This document shows, piece after piece, positions 23,621-36,389 of a stretch of 64,000 nucleotides of DNA. Within the stretch, counting starts at the first letter, position 1. Every line of letters begins with the position of its first letter. Below the pieces are notes generated by a model. That model ran no database searches and had not been told where the DNA came from. It was given only the letters and a program-made list of their open reading frames with translations. A program made the position numbers and the translations under genes. The stretch is from Cyclina sinensis (lineage: Eukaryota > Mollusca > Bivalvia > Venerida > Veneridae): NCBI GenBank assembly GCA_012932295.1, contig JAAONU010000014.1:682001-746000 (forward strand), given 5' to 3'.

Positions 23621-24383
23621 CACATTTTTTTCTTCCCAAAAGGTAGGAACCAGGGAGTAAAGATAGCACATAAATAAGATATTAATTAGCCTTGGAATTT
23701 ACTTTCAAAAGGAGGTGACAAAAATGCTTTCCTTCAATTTGAATACTTTATAACCTTTTAACACTACCAAGGTTCTCTTCAGTTCAAAGTACAATTGCAT
23801 TTCATGGGTCTCAGGTCTCAGTTTTATTGACCTGTTGAGAAAAATCAAAGCATTTGTACATGTATTGAAGAGAACTCTTGTTTGCCTTGTTTAAACTACC
23901 TTTTACCTGTGTCTGGTAAATGTGTTTTAAGTATCCTACCTACTTGATATGATAACTGTTTTTCATAAACCTTACCAAAAACATGATAGACATTCCTAAT
24001 TTTGGATACAACTTCAGCAAAATAGAAGAAAAAAGTCAAACTATGTTGTATTAGTTCTTCTTCTGGCGCCGAGATTGTCAGATTTGGCAGGTTAAATATC
24101 TTACTACTCTAGACTAGAAATAGCAACTAAAGCATGTCGGTATAATTGATATGTTTGAATTTCAGCTTTAGCAAACTTGGCCATGTTTGCCCTCTTGGCA
24201 TCCAATATTTAAAAGTGACATTGTGTAAACAGCATTTTTGTCTCTGGCAACTTGTTGAATGAAATTCTATACTGAAGTTATTGAGCTAGATTATATTTCC
24301 TTGCAGATGATTGCAGGGTTTAGTTTTATTGATATTTTCAACATTTTCCTCAATAATTATGGTATATCCATTGATTTTGAAGG

Positions 24384-25661
24384 TACGAGGGTCATCCAGA
24401 AAGTTCTGATAATGGTCCCATATTTTTTTCATCATAATATATCACAAAGTAATAAAACTTGGCACGCATGGTAGTTAACTATTACGCAAATGATAGATTC
24501 TAAAATGTGCAGATGCATCATAATTATGATGTCATCACCGTGACATCATTTAGACGTCGCTCAAGCATCATGACTGCAGTAAGTCAAGCAGAACAGTGTT
24601 TGTATATAAAAATTGAGTTTTCGAGAGGGAAAACAGGAAAGGAAATCCATGAAAATTTATCAGAAGCTTGTGGTGGATCTGCAGTGTCATTTAATTCAGT
24701 TTCTAGGTGGATAAGACAGTTTGCTAAGGAACTTTTGACATTTCCAATGACCCCGCAGCCAACAGCTGATCGAGGCTACAGACAAGTTTCATGTTAAAAA
24801 AGTAAAGAAACTTTTGGATGTGTATAGATTGATCAGTTCATATGAAATTAACAAGGCATTTGAAAATGTGGTGGGTTTCTGCAAGATGGGTTCATCATCA
24901 CCTGAATCAGGAGCAAACGACGGACAGGGTAGTAGTAGCAGAAAAGCACGTAAGTGGTATGAAGATGAAGGTGATAGGTTCCTAAATCATATTGTTGCAA
25001 TAGATGAGATGTGGTTACGAAGCTATGAACCTGAATTGAAATAGCAATCTTCTGAATGGCACACTCCTGGTTCACCAAGACCTGCAAAATTCCAGTAAAA
25101 ACAAGAAATTCTGAAACAGCTGGCAAACATAGCATATGATAATGGTGGTGCATTGGCAATGGATTAAGTTCCCCTTGGACAGACAGTTAATTGAATGTAT
25201 TATGCAAAGTTTTAGCATGAGAAATTGAGGCCAGCAATACGTCAAAAGTGACCTACACTCTTAAATGCACGAGTGGTGTTGATTCATGACAATGCGATGC
25301 CACATGAATAAAAACTGGTGATGCCACTAATAAGGGCATATAAATGGGAAATGTTATCGCGTCCATCTTATTCTCCAGATTTAAGTCTATGTGACTATGA
25401 CCTGTTCTCCAAATTAGAAGTGTCACTTCGGTGAGTTTGTTTTGATGATCTAGAAGACTTGAAAGTTGCAGTGGCCAAAGAGCTGCAAAGCATCTCTAAT
25501 GGTTGCCTAGCAACGGGAATCACGGATCTTCCGAAGACATTAAGTGCAGTAATCAGAAGCAGGGGTCAATACTTTGATGGAATATAGTACAGGTATGACA
25601 CTGTTTGTTATAGTTTCTTCACTATAAGACCATTATCAGAACTTATTGGATGACCCTCATA
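24384..25661 (+). mobile_element. mariner element with inactivated transposase
   Basis: Inverted ends CGAGGGTCATCCAGAAAGTT (24386-) and, on the right, TTGGATGACCCTCA (-25659) are flanked by TA at 24384-24385 and 25660-25661, the Tc1/mariner target duplication. The 1.27-kb length is normal for a complete mariner. No other coding sequence lies inside. Confidence 0.88.
24570..25587 (+). pseudogene. mariner transposase pseudogene (DD34D type)
   Basis: The first part (from ATG 24570) carries a typical N-terminal helix-turn-helix region with GKTGKEIHENL. The frame shifts near 24790, after which the catalytic region is in another frame: IDEMW (first Asp at 25003), VLIHDNA (second Asp at 25288) and SPDLSLCDYDLF (third Asp at 25393), with 34 residues between the second and third, as in mariner. 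In-frame stops at 25042, 25165 and 25309 break it. The end YFDGI plus stop lies at 25585. It is not expected to make an active enzyme. Confidence 0.85.
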
Positions 25662-27256
25662 GAAAACTGCTGTCCTTACCTTCCACAGCATGCATATGGT
25701 TTGACTTACTATGTGACCTCTCTCTGTGACTACACTATCATAGTCTTTTAGTTCTGACCAGTCAAGAACTTAATCCAGCATTGTCTGTTTTACATGTATT
25801 TCTTTGAACCTCTAAAAAATGAAACTTCTGTGGAAGTAAAAGTAATGCATTCTCAAATGAGCTAAAAATTAGAGCAGGTGACCTGGGATTTGAAAGGGAA
25901 AGTTTTGGTAAGAAAGCAAAGAGTAAGCTTAGGCCTAGGTGTTTTAGGAAAAAGTAAGTCAATACTATGGTAAGCAGGACAATAGAGCTTATACTCATAT
26001 GAGCTAGTATTTATAGAGCTAAAACTTTAATGAGCTGAAAGAAGAGCTTACATTCCATTAAGCTTATAACTTAGAAACTAAAGCTTAGGAGAGCTTGAAA
26101 TAAGTATACAAAGAGTGAGAAAAACTTTTTTACTAAAGTTATAGAAATTAGAAAGCTAGAGCTCAGGCTATCTAGAAATGAGAAAATAGAAATCTGATAA
26201 GCAAGAAATTAAAAAACTGTTGTTCTGCTTGATCAGTTGGAAATTGAAGCTCACATTAGGAAGAAACTGGAAAGCTGAAGTTCTAGTGAGCATGTGTTGT
26301 GAAGCGGTTTCACAAAGTAGGGACTGTGATTCAACTTGGTACTTCCTAGACTTAAAGTATCTAGTATGAGATTTCATAAATTTCTAATTCAATATCATTT
26401 CAATGATTGAAAACAAGTTTCAACATATATTTCATAAAATGTATTCGAAAAACCTACAACACAAGCTATTTCCTTTTATTTATGACCTAACTTTGACCTG
26501 AATTTTATTATTGATTCAGTATTTTAGATATGATTTAAAACCATATCCAAAACTGTTTTCTCTGTAAAGAGTGTGATATTAATATAATACTTTTCAAATA
26601 TATGCATATATATTTAAAAATCTCAACTGCTATTTGCATACCAACAGAAAACATAATTCAGTGTATTGAAGGGTACAGTATAATTTACCATCTCAACAAG
26701 TAATTTCTCCTTATATGTAGTTTATGTACTATGTTAATAATTTCTTATCAAATGATATTAAGGTGAATTCTTTACAAAACTGATCACCTTTACCAGGTGA
26801 TTTCTTGTTGACAGACTGCGTGGAATGATTTAGATCTTTATTAAGGTCGTGAAGCGGCATTTATTTAAATAAAATTCATGATGGGGTCGCTCACTTTTGA
26901 CAGTATCAAGTTATTTCAGCAAATACCTTTTGAACCATTTTAAACATAAGAGCGTGGCAACAGATGTGTTGGAGTTGATAACAGTGTTAAGACGTGTTTT
27001 TCCAATTAAAATGTCATCCATTTTGTTGATCTGTCTATAGAATTTAAACAATAAAGAAAGCGTTATTGCCTTTAAAAAATTTGGGTCTAACTTTATTACT
27101 GTCAGGATGACATTGCAGTTTCAAACTTGTACAGACAAATATTCATGCAAATGGTGAATAGTGAACATGTTTTATGACTTCCATTTGTCTTGTGAAGAAA
27201 TGAATAATTTATTTATTGATCGAAGGAAAAACAATCTGTTTATTCATGTTTATTTG

Positions 27257-28160
27257 TCATTGGTATCAGTTGCCCATATGACTGTTGCCCTTTGATATTT
27301 GTTGTTGGTATCAGTTGCCCATATGACTGATTCCCCCTGATATTTGTCATTGGTATCAGTTGCCCATATGACTGATGCCCCCTGATATTTGTTGTTGGTA
27401 TCAGTTGCCCATATGACTGATGCCCCCTGATATTTGTCATTGGTATCAGTTGCCCATATGACTGATGCCCCCTGATATTTGTTGTTGGTATCAGTTGCCC
27501 ATATGACTGATGCCCCCTGATATTTGTTGTTGGTATCAGTTGCCCATATGACTGATGACCCCTGATATTTGTCATTGGTATCAGATGCCCATATGACTGT
27601 TGCCCCCTGATATTTGTTGTTGGTATCAGTTGCCCATATGACTGATGCCCCCTGATATTTGTTGTTGGTATCAGTTGCCCATATGACTGATGACCCCTGA
27701 TATTTGTTGTTGGTATCAGTTGCCCATATGACTGATTCCCCCTGATATTTGTCATTGGTATCAGTTGCCCATATGACTGATGCCCCCTGATATTTGTTGT
27801 TGGTATCAGTTGCCCATATGACTGATGACCCCTGATATTTGTCATTGGTATCAGATGCCCATATGACTGTTGCCCCCTGATATTTGTTGTTGGTATCAGT
27901 TGCCCATATGACTGATGCCCCCTGATATTTGTTGTTGATATCAGTTGCCCATATGACTCTCAGACACCCCTGATATTTGTTGTTGGTATCAGTTGCCCCT
28001 ATGACTGATGCCCCCTGATATTTGTTGTTGGTATCAGTTGCCCATATTACTTATCATATGCCCCCTGATATTTGCCATTGGTACCAGTTGCCTGTAATGA
28101 CTGACACCCCCTGATATTTGTTGTTGATATCAGTTGCCCATGTGACCTACACCTCCTGAA
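27257..28160. repeat. 45-bp minisatellite, about 20 units
   Basis: Units contain GGTATCAGTTGCCCATATGA, then CTGATGCCCCCTGATATTTG and either TTGT or TCAT. The units alternate between variants. Because 45 is a multiple of three and no stop falls in one minus-strand frame, a 201-codon open frame (27845 to 27240) with a 15-residue period results. I regard that frame as a by-product. The right edge decays after 28060. Confidence 0.85.
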
Positions 28161-28975
28161 CAACCAGTGAAACTGACTGAGTGTATGAACAGACTTGATC
28201 ATTTGATACCTCTGCTAGGTGGCAATGGCGATGTCCATTTGGTTTGCTGTTGATTGTGATACATTGTACAGCAGTGTATGAAATAAAAGGAAGAAAAGGT
28301 TAAAAGTATGTTGTTTCTTTTCAAAAACGAAAAGGTTATATCATGCATTGCTGTGCAATTTATTACAGTCCAGGCTTGTTCTCCTGTTGGAATTTGGCAC
28401 TTTTTGAGTTTGGACTGTTTCTCAGCAACCGCAGTTTGGAATAAAGTGAAACTTCAGAGGAAACCTTATTACTTAGAGGAGATGCACAGATTACAAGCAT
28501 GATCTGCTTATTTTTCACAGAGTTATAGCCCTTTGATTTTATAGCAGCCCCACAATTTCTCAGTACCACTGGCTGGAAGTAAATAAAATTTATGGACAGC
28601 TTCAGTACCAGGTTGAGATGCACCATATTACAGTCACAATTTGGACTGTTTTTCACAGAGTTACAGGCCCTTTGATATATGACATTATAGTATACAATAG
28701 CACTATTCAAGTGCAGGCTTTCACCAGATGCCTCTGGTTGTATCTAAGGATGAACAATGGGAATAAATTCATTCAACATAATGAAAAATCAAAGCACTGA
28801 AAGGTACTATGCTATTCACTGCTTGCAAAGCATGGAATATGCATTTAATGATCGCTATACAGAAAGTTCAAATAATATAAAATTTGGTTTTTGTATTGGG
28901 TGAAGTATGCAGAACAGCAGAGTCGAATATTTTTATAAATCTAGTAATTTGCTGTCAACCTTTTTTCTTGAAATC

Positions 28976-30533
28976 CAGAGACACTATATACCAGAGATAC
29001 GCAGCTTGCGCTTTGTCCATATCGATTTTCTGAAAACGCGCGCGTGCTCGAGATTCAACGAGATTTCGAAGCTAATAGTAAGTGCGATGGGTGGGGTAAT
29101 TTCTTGTAGCGCATAACACTTTGGAACCAAAAAGACCATATGTATTCTATGATTATTTTCTTATTTATTTAAGCAATATCTGTAGCTGCCCACATTTAAA
29201 TGATTTTTAAAGATATATTTGAAGTATTTTCAAAGAAAATGCTCTGTGAATGTGCACCAAGTTTGCTAAATTATTAACTGACTAGAAAGGTCTGTGCGGA
29301 ACATGTTTTGTAGCGCGTAAAACTTTGGAACCAAAATGACCATATGTATTCTATGATTTTTGTCTGATTTATTTAGTTAAGATCTGTAGCTGCCCACATT
29401 TTTAAAGAGATATTTGAAGTATTTTCAAAGAAAATGCTCTGTGAATGTGCACCAAGTTTGCTAAATTATAACTGATTAGAAAGGTCTGTGCTGAACATGT
29501 TTTGAAGCGCGTAAAACTTTGGAACCAAAAAGACCATATGTATTCTATGATTATTTTCTGATTTATTTCGTTAATATCTGTAGCTGCCCGCATTTTTAAA
29601 GAGATATTTGAAGTATTTTCAAAGAAAATGCTATGTGAATGTGCACCAAGTTTGCTAAATTATTACTTGACTAGAAAGGTCTGTGCGGAACATGTTTTGT
29701 AGCGCGTAAAACTTTGGAACCAAAAAGACCATATGTATTCTATGATTTTTTTCTTATTTATTTAGTTAATATTTGTAGCTGCCCACATTTTTAAAGAGAT
29801 ATTTGAAGTATTTTTTCAAGAAAATGCTCTGTGAATGTGCACCAAGTTTGCTTATTTATTAACTAACAAGAAAGGTCTGTGCGGAACATGTTTTGTAGCG
29901 CGTAAAACTTTGGAACCAAAAAGACCATATGTATTCTATGATTATTTTCTGATTTATTTCGTTAATATCTGTAGCTGCCCACATTTTTAAAGAGATATTT
30001 GAAGTATTTTCAAAGAAAATGCTATGTGAATGTGCACCAAGTTTGCTAAATTATTACTTGACTAGAAAGGTCTGTGCGGAACATGTTTTGTAGCGCGTAA
30101 AACTTTGGAACCAAAAAGACCATATGTATTCTATGATTTTTTTCTTATTTATTTAGTTAATATTTGTAGCTGTCCACATTTTTAAAGAGATATTTGATGT
30201 ATTTTCAAAGAAATGCTCTGTGAATGTGCACCAAGTTTGCTATATTATTATTATTATCAGAGACACTATATACCATTGTCACGTTGTTCTAATATTTCCC
30301 AATTGATTGACATTAACAAATTGACACTTCTTTCTTGAACTCTTTATTCAATAAATAGTTGTTATCAAAACAAACAAATCGTTTTTTAAAAAATATCTGC
30401 AACAACAACGATTCAGATAATCGGGAAAAATTATCGTGGTGACAGGTGCGCGCGCGATCTCGTTAAACTTCACGGCACGCGTTATCTTACGTTATCTGGA
30501 TAAGCTGCGTATCACTCTTATTATATGTCTCTG
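28976..30533. mobile_element. hAT-like non-autonomous element with internal satellite
   Basis: Ends CAGAGACACTATATACCAGA (left) and, inverted, CAGAGACATATAATAAGAG (right); both continue to GATACGCAGCTT. Exact 8-bp duplications TTGAAATC flank it at 28968-28975 and 30534-30541. CAG ends and 8-bp duplication fit the hAT superfamily. The interior is a ~195-bp satellite plus an inverted CG-rich patch near each end. No transposase. Confidence 0.82.
29107..30250 (+). repeat. ~195-bp satellite inside the hAT-like element, six copies
   Basis: Each unit begins near TAGCGCGTAAAACTTTGG and contains AAAGACCATATGTATTCTAT, 'GTAGCTGCCCACATTTTTAA' and GAATGTGCACCAAGTTTGC. Starts at 29107, 29311, 29505, 29700, 29896 and 30091 give spacings of 204, 194, 195, 196 and 195. 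Units 3 and 5 resemble each other, as do 4 and 6. Confidence 0.85.
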
Positions 30534-31073
30534 TTGAAATCTATGTTTGTTTTTCCATGGCTTAGCATGATTTTATGTCAGTCTGACCTTTTGTCTTTAT
30601 CCGTTTTCTAAATGTGCTGTATTGGCTGTATTCTAAATGAAGTCATACCATGGCATGACCACATCTCTTGAAGTGAAGCTTCAGATAGATAATTACTGTC
30701 TTTATTTATCAAGGCATGACTTCCAGTAATTACCTAACATTAAAAGGGAAAATGTGATACACAGATCATGCTGAGGAAGGAAATCGGTTAGTAGTTACCC
30801 TAAATGTTGATTGACAGTATAATTAAATGCCCATTGTGTTATAATGTACTCATCTTTTTTGCATTCTGTTTGAAGGTACCATTAAGCTTGTAAAAAGTAA
30901 GTAATCCCTTTCTGTGCTGATTGAAAAATTATGATTACCTTAAATAATTCTGTTTTGGAGATTCAAACTAAAACACATGGTATTGTGAAGGATGCTGTAC
31001 CACTGTAGTAACAGAGTATTTTTTTTATTGGCAATGATAATGTACTGGATTTCAAATCATCATAAGCAGAATG

Positions 31074-31125
31074 CCTTTTCCCCATTTATCTCTTTTCCCC
31101 ATTTATCTCTTTTCCCCATTTATCT
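31074..31125 (+). repeat. 17-bp tandem repeat, three copies
   Basis: CTTTTCCCCATTTATCT repeated three times head to tail. Confidence 0.85.
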
Positions 31126-32100
31126 ATGTGTTTTCAACCTTTTCAGGACAAAAAAAAATTCATGACTGTCATTTTTCTTAAAAATTATTCAGTTGTTCAA
31201 GTACTTTTGTGGCCAGTGTTACATTAATTTGGAAAAGTGAGCCTAATGAAATAAATGAGGTCATAAAAAAATAATCAGGATTTAAGTCTTTATAAAATAC
31301 AGTTTTACATCTAATGTATGTGATTGGAATATTTCACTCAGTTTGAAAGAGTATCAATAAAAATATCTGTGGAATTCAAGATAAAAACTTAATCCAAATT
31401 GTAGACCAAATACACTGTGGCATTGGTACCTGAGTCTTTATCCTTGCAAACATTAGACCATTAATTAATTATAGGAAGCAAAAAAATGTTATAAAAAAGT
31501 CCTGTTGACATGCTATCTTTGTCATTGAGATTGAATATATGAATGCCTGACACTTGCTAACAATGTGACTGCAATGTCAATGAGTTATTTGTGCCAGATT
31601 AGGATACGATCTACAAAACTGAGACACCAAAATGTGTCAGTTTAGTGAATGCAGTCATTACCATTGCAACAGTAATTTTTTAAACACATTAAGCACACTC
31701 GAAAAATTTCAAAATATGTGAAGATATAAGAAAATGATAACTCAAAGGATGTTTTTGGCTCATTATAAGAATTTGAAGATAGGGGCCTTGCACTGACCCC
31801 CTACAGCTATTTGGAGAGGAGAAAAGATTAAGTTTTAAGTTTTTGAAATGAAGATGGATTATGTGTTGTGAATACAAATATATTGACATGTAAGAGAATG
31901 GGGTGTAATCCATGGATAAATAAAAAATGGCATTAATTTGTGGTGTCAAAATTAGGAAATCAAGTCTTGGAATGAGGTCAGCCCTGTGTTTAATATCCAT
32001 GATCTTTGGCCATTATAACCCATTATTTCATAACCATTAATTATCCACCCCATATCATACCAGATGCCTGACTTTATTAAACGTGGACCTTCTGAATATC

Positions 32101-32162
32101 AGGGCCAATACCAATAACACTAAACAGCCACAGGCCGGACAAGGGATATTGATATTGGCCCT
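32101..32162. repeat. Short inverted repeat
   Basis: AGGGCCAATACCAATA pairs with TATTGATATTGGCCCT (15 of 16) around a ~30-base loop. The GGGCC hairpin followed by TCTTC resembles the terminal hairpins of the larger repeat elements. Confidence 0.5.
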
Positions 32163-33764
32163 CTTCTAGCTCAGTTTGATTGGGTTACATATCAGGGCTG
32201 ACAATTTTTATAGAATTCAACGGCAAAGTGATAGCATTGAGTTTTAAGAATATTTGAAATTATTCCATCGACTTTAGGATGGTATTTGTGTGAATAGCAA
32301 TATGCTTTTTTCACAATTTGTAATTCTCATTAACACAAGCAGAAGACAGAAGTTTCACAGACGTGTGGGAGGGTGAACAAGTTCTGGAATTGTTATGAAA
32401 TAAAATTGTCTTTAGCCTTGGGTACAATACAACTGCCCTCGAATAAATAAAAGAGCCTAGAATCAATTATTTAATAACACATATTACTGATAGAGGGTCA
32501 TTGTTTCAAGCCCTGTTACCCTCCTGACCAGTATTGAAAAAACTGGTTAGTTTCTTTTTGAGGATAGCGTTCTGGTTTAGTTTAGTGGAATTGAGACAGT
32601 CAAAGTCATATTGGGCAGTTAACCTAATCATTGTTCCACAGAAAGTTCAGTTCTAGACTTCCATTCTCCAAAAGAAACTGTCAACTTTCACACATATGAT
32701 TATTATTGGTAGCAGACTCGAATCCATGACAATCAATCAGTGGATAATAGTATGACCTTAGTACAAAATACATGGAGACACAGAACTTTAAGATGTAGTC
32801 AGTACAATAGTTCAGTGTATGAAGATGTTCTCTTTTGATTGACAGCTCTGATCTGTATCACCATTGACCTCCAAAATGGCTCTTTCATGGAGTAATACTT
32901 GTCAGCTAATAATTCTAATTATATTCAGTGGAACAGCTACTGTAAAATTTGCCTTTGTAGTTGATTGTTATCAGTTTGAAATGCATGCATTGCATGACTG
33001 TGCATTATTCATTGACAATTGAAAAACACTGTGTCTATAATTTAAACTGTATAATTATAAACTATGCAGGTGAGAGTTTTACTGAACATAGAAAAAAACA
33101 CTTTGAATGTTTTCAATACATTTACACGATAATTTAGATACAGTGAAAACAATAGATTACAATTGTTATTGTTAATAGACAATGTTCAATGTTATTGCAG
33201 TAGTGAAATATTTTGAACATATATATATTTTGCAGTGAAAACCTCAGCCAGTGGAGTTTTATGTCATAAGTCTGCAAAGTTATTTCATATGTTACTGTAA
33301 GTTATAATACTGCACCTAAACAAAAATATATACTTTTCACCAGTTTGTGCAAATATTCACACCAATGCACAGACAACTTGCTAAAAAGAAAATTTGCAAC
33401 TTCACTTTGTTCGTGGATGTCAGTGGATATAAAAACACATACTTTTGTTTTCTATTATAAACCTCTCCACCATCGCTTGGATTTAGTCAGAAGATGCCAA
33501 TTTGCATAGAATTATTTTAAGAAACAATGTTTCATTTACAGGATCTGACAATGTTAGTGACGATACGTATTCTTGACTGATCGTACCTTCTTTCTCTGAA
33601 AGTTTTACAGTTTCTTCTCAGTATTGTTAAAGTTTTGACGACCACACTTCCAAGTATGTTGTGGTCCATCTGTCTTTATGAAATAATTCACGTTTTGAAA
33701 GATCCACTATTGTTTTCTACGTCACATATTCAAAGTTGGTCATGTGCCATTGACAACTTTTTTT

Positions 33765-36154
33765 AGCTCACCTGAGCATGCTCATGTGAGCTTTTAGGAT
33801 CCTTGATTGTCCGGCGTCCGTCCGTCCGTCCGTCGTCCACAATTCATTCAAACGACATCTCCTCTGAAACCACTTGGCAAAATTTAATGAAACTTGCCTA
33901 GAATGTTCCTTGCATGAAGCTCTACCAAGTTTGTTCAAATGGTTCCGGTTCATTGCATTTCTGGGTCACAGGAGCTAAAAACAGATTTTAAAAGTTGGAT
34001 CTTTAAAAATCTTCTTGTCAGAAACCACAAGGCCTGGAGCTTTGATATTTGGTATAAAGCATCATCTAGTGGACCTCTACCAAGTTTGTTCAAATCATGA
34101 TCCTGGGGTCAAAAATGGCCCAGCCCCAGGGGTAATTTGTTTTACATAGAGTTATATAGGGAAAACTTTAAAAATCTTCTTGTCAGAAACCGTAAGGCAT
34201 AGAGCTAAGATATTTGGTGTGCAGCATTGTCTAGTAGACCTCTACCAAGTTTGTTCAAATCATGGCCTCTGGGTCAAAAATGGCCCCACCCCAGGGGTAA
34301 CTTGTTTTACATAGAGTTATATAGGAAAAACTTTAAAAATCTTCTTGTCAGAAACCGTAAGGCATAGAGCTTAGATATTTGGTATGTAGCATTGTCTAGT
34401 GGACTTCTACCAAGTTTGTTCAAATTATACCTCTGGGGACAAATTTGGCCCCACCCTGGGGTCATTGGTTTTACATAGGCTTATATAGGAAAAACTTCAA
34501 AAATCTTCTTGTCTGAAACCACAAAGCCCTGAGCCTTAAGATTTAGTATGTAGCATTGTCTAGTGGACCGCTACCAAGTTTGTTCCAATTATAACCCTGG
34601 AGTCAAATTTGGCCCCACCCCGGGGTCATTGGTTTTACATAGGCTTATATAGTGAAAACTTTGAAAATCTTCTTGTAGAAGGAGAAGTAACATTTTCAGT
34701 CCAAATAATCTGGAAATTTGTCAGACAGGTTGTTTCTATGATTTCTAGCTCAAGTTTGAATATGGGTCATCTGGGTTCAAAAACTAGGTCACAGAGCCCA
34801 AAAATAGAAAAACTTTGTTAACACTCTGGAAGTTACATTTTCAGTCCAAATATCCTGGAAATTTGTCAGAAAGGTTGTTTTGATGATTTTTAGCTCAAAA
34901 TCAAAATTTGGTCATCTGGGGTCAAAAACTAGGTCACAGAGCCCAAATATGGAAAAACCTTGTTAACACTCTAGAGGTAACATTTTCAGTCCAAATAACC
35001 AGAAAGGTTGTTTCAATGATTTCTAGGTAAAATTTGAATATGTGTCATCTGAAATCAAAAACTAGGTCACATAGCCCAAAAATAGAAAGAAACTTGTTAA
35101 CACTCTAGAAGCTACTTTTCAGTCCAAATATTCTCGAAATTTGTCAGAAAAAAAATGTTTTAATGATTTCTAGCTCAGATTTGAATAAAGGTCATCTGGG
35201 GTCAAAAACTAGGTCACAGACCCCAAATATGGAAAAACCTTGTTAACACGCATTGAGGTAACATTTTCAGTTCAAATAACCTTGAAATTTGTCAGAAAGA
35301 TTGTTTTAATGATTTCTAGCTCAGTTTTGAGTATGGGTTATGTGGGGTCAAAAACTAGGACACAGGGCCAAAAAGTAGAAATTCCATGTTAATTCTCTAG
35401 AGGTTACATTTTCAGTCCAAATGTCCTTGAAATTTGTCAGAAAGGTTGTTTCAATGATTTCTAGCCCAGATTAGGATATGGGTCATCTGGGATCAAAAAC
35501 TAGGTCACAGAGCCCTAAAATGTAAAAACCATTTTAACACTCCAGAGGTTATATTTTCAGTCCAAATATCCTGGAAATTTGACAGACAGGTTGTTTTGAT
35601 GATTTCTAGCTCAAGTACTAATATGGGTCATCTTTGGTCAAAAACTAGGTCACAGAGACCAAATATGGAAAAACCTTGTTAACACTCAAGAGTTAAGATT
35701 TTAATTCCAATTAACCTGAAAATTTGTCAGAAAGGTTGCTTCTATGATTTCCAGCTCAACTTTGAATATGCGTCATCTGGATTAAAAAACTAGGTCACAG
35801 AGCCTAAATATCGAAAAACTTTGTAAACACTCTAGAGGCTACATTTTCAGTACAAATGTCCTGGAAATTTTTCAGAAAGGTTGTTTTGATGATTTATAGC
35901 TAAGGATTGGATATGGATCATCTGGGGTCAAAAACTAGGTCACAGAGCCCAAATATGGAAAAACCTTGTCAACACTCTAGAGGCTACACTTTCAGTCCAA
36001 ATAACCTTGAAATTTGTCAGAAAGATTGTTTCAATAATTTCTAGGTCAAGCTTGAATATGGGTCATCTGGGGGCAATTAACCAGGTCCATAACAACTTTG
36101 TTAAAAGCAGTCATATTCAGGTGAGCGATATAGGGCCATCATGGCCCTCTTGTT
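33765..36154 (+). mobile_element. Large hairpin-ended tandem-repeat element (AGCTCACCTGA family)
   Basis: The 5' end at 33765-33792 is a near-perfect palindrome (AGCTCACC..GTGAGCT arms around GAGCATGCTC) followed by GTCCGTCCGTCC. Core part A (about 33.99-34.68 kb) has about four ~175-bp units with AATCTTCTTGTCAGAAACC. Core part B (about 34.68-36.08 kb) has about nine ~150-bp units with AAAAACTAGGTCACAGAGCC and CTTGTTAACACTCTAGAGG. The 3' end has TCAGGTGAGCGA (inverted match to the start), AGGGCCATCATGGCCCT and CTTGTT. Layout resembles bivalve pearl or Helentron-associated elements; this class assignment is inference. Confidence 0.75.
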
Positions 36155-36389
36155 ATGCATATTGGAGAACTGTGTTCAGTATTTTGTGAAGCAGTTTAAG
36201 GCTGGCAGGTCATAAAATATTTTTGATAATTTAATCCTGAGCACATCTTGTCAATCATGAAAAATAATCAAGCAGATATGGTGTTGATAATGTTCTTAAG
36301 CATTATAGAGTTCTTAGTTGGTTTATATTTTTATGATGGTTATGGCCAGTATTATAATTTGAAGACTGCATAATGACCTAATACAATAT

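Noticed and set aside
24507..24797. Intact 96-codon protein on the plus strand
   Set aside because: It is the N-terminal fragment of the mariner transposase pseudogene with extra upstream codons.
27240..27845. 201-codon minus-strand open frame with a 15-residue repeat
   Set aside because: It lies wholly inside a 45-bp minisatellite whose unit length keeps any frame open, has no splice or regulatory context, and its unit matches a SINE tail.
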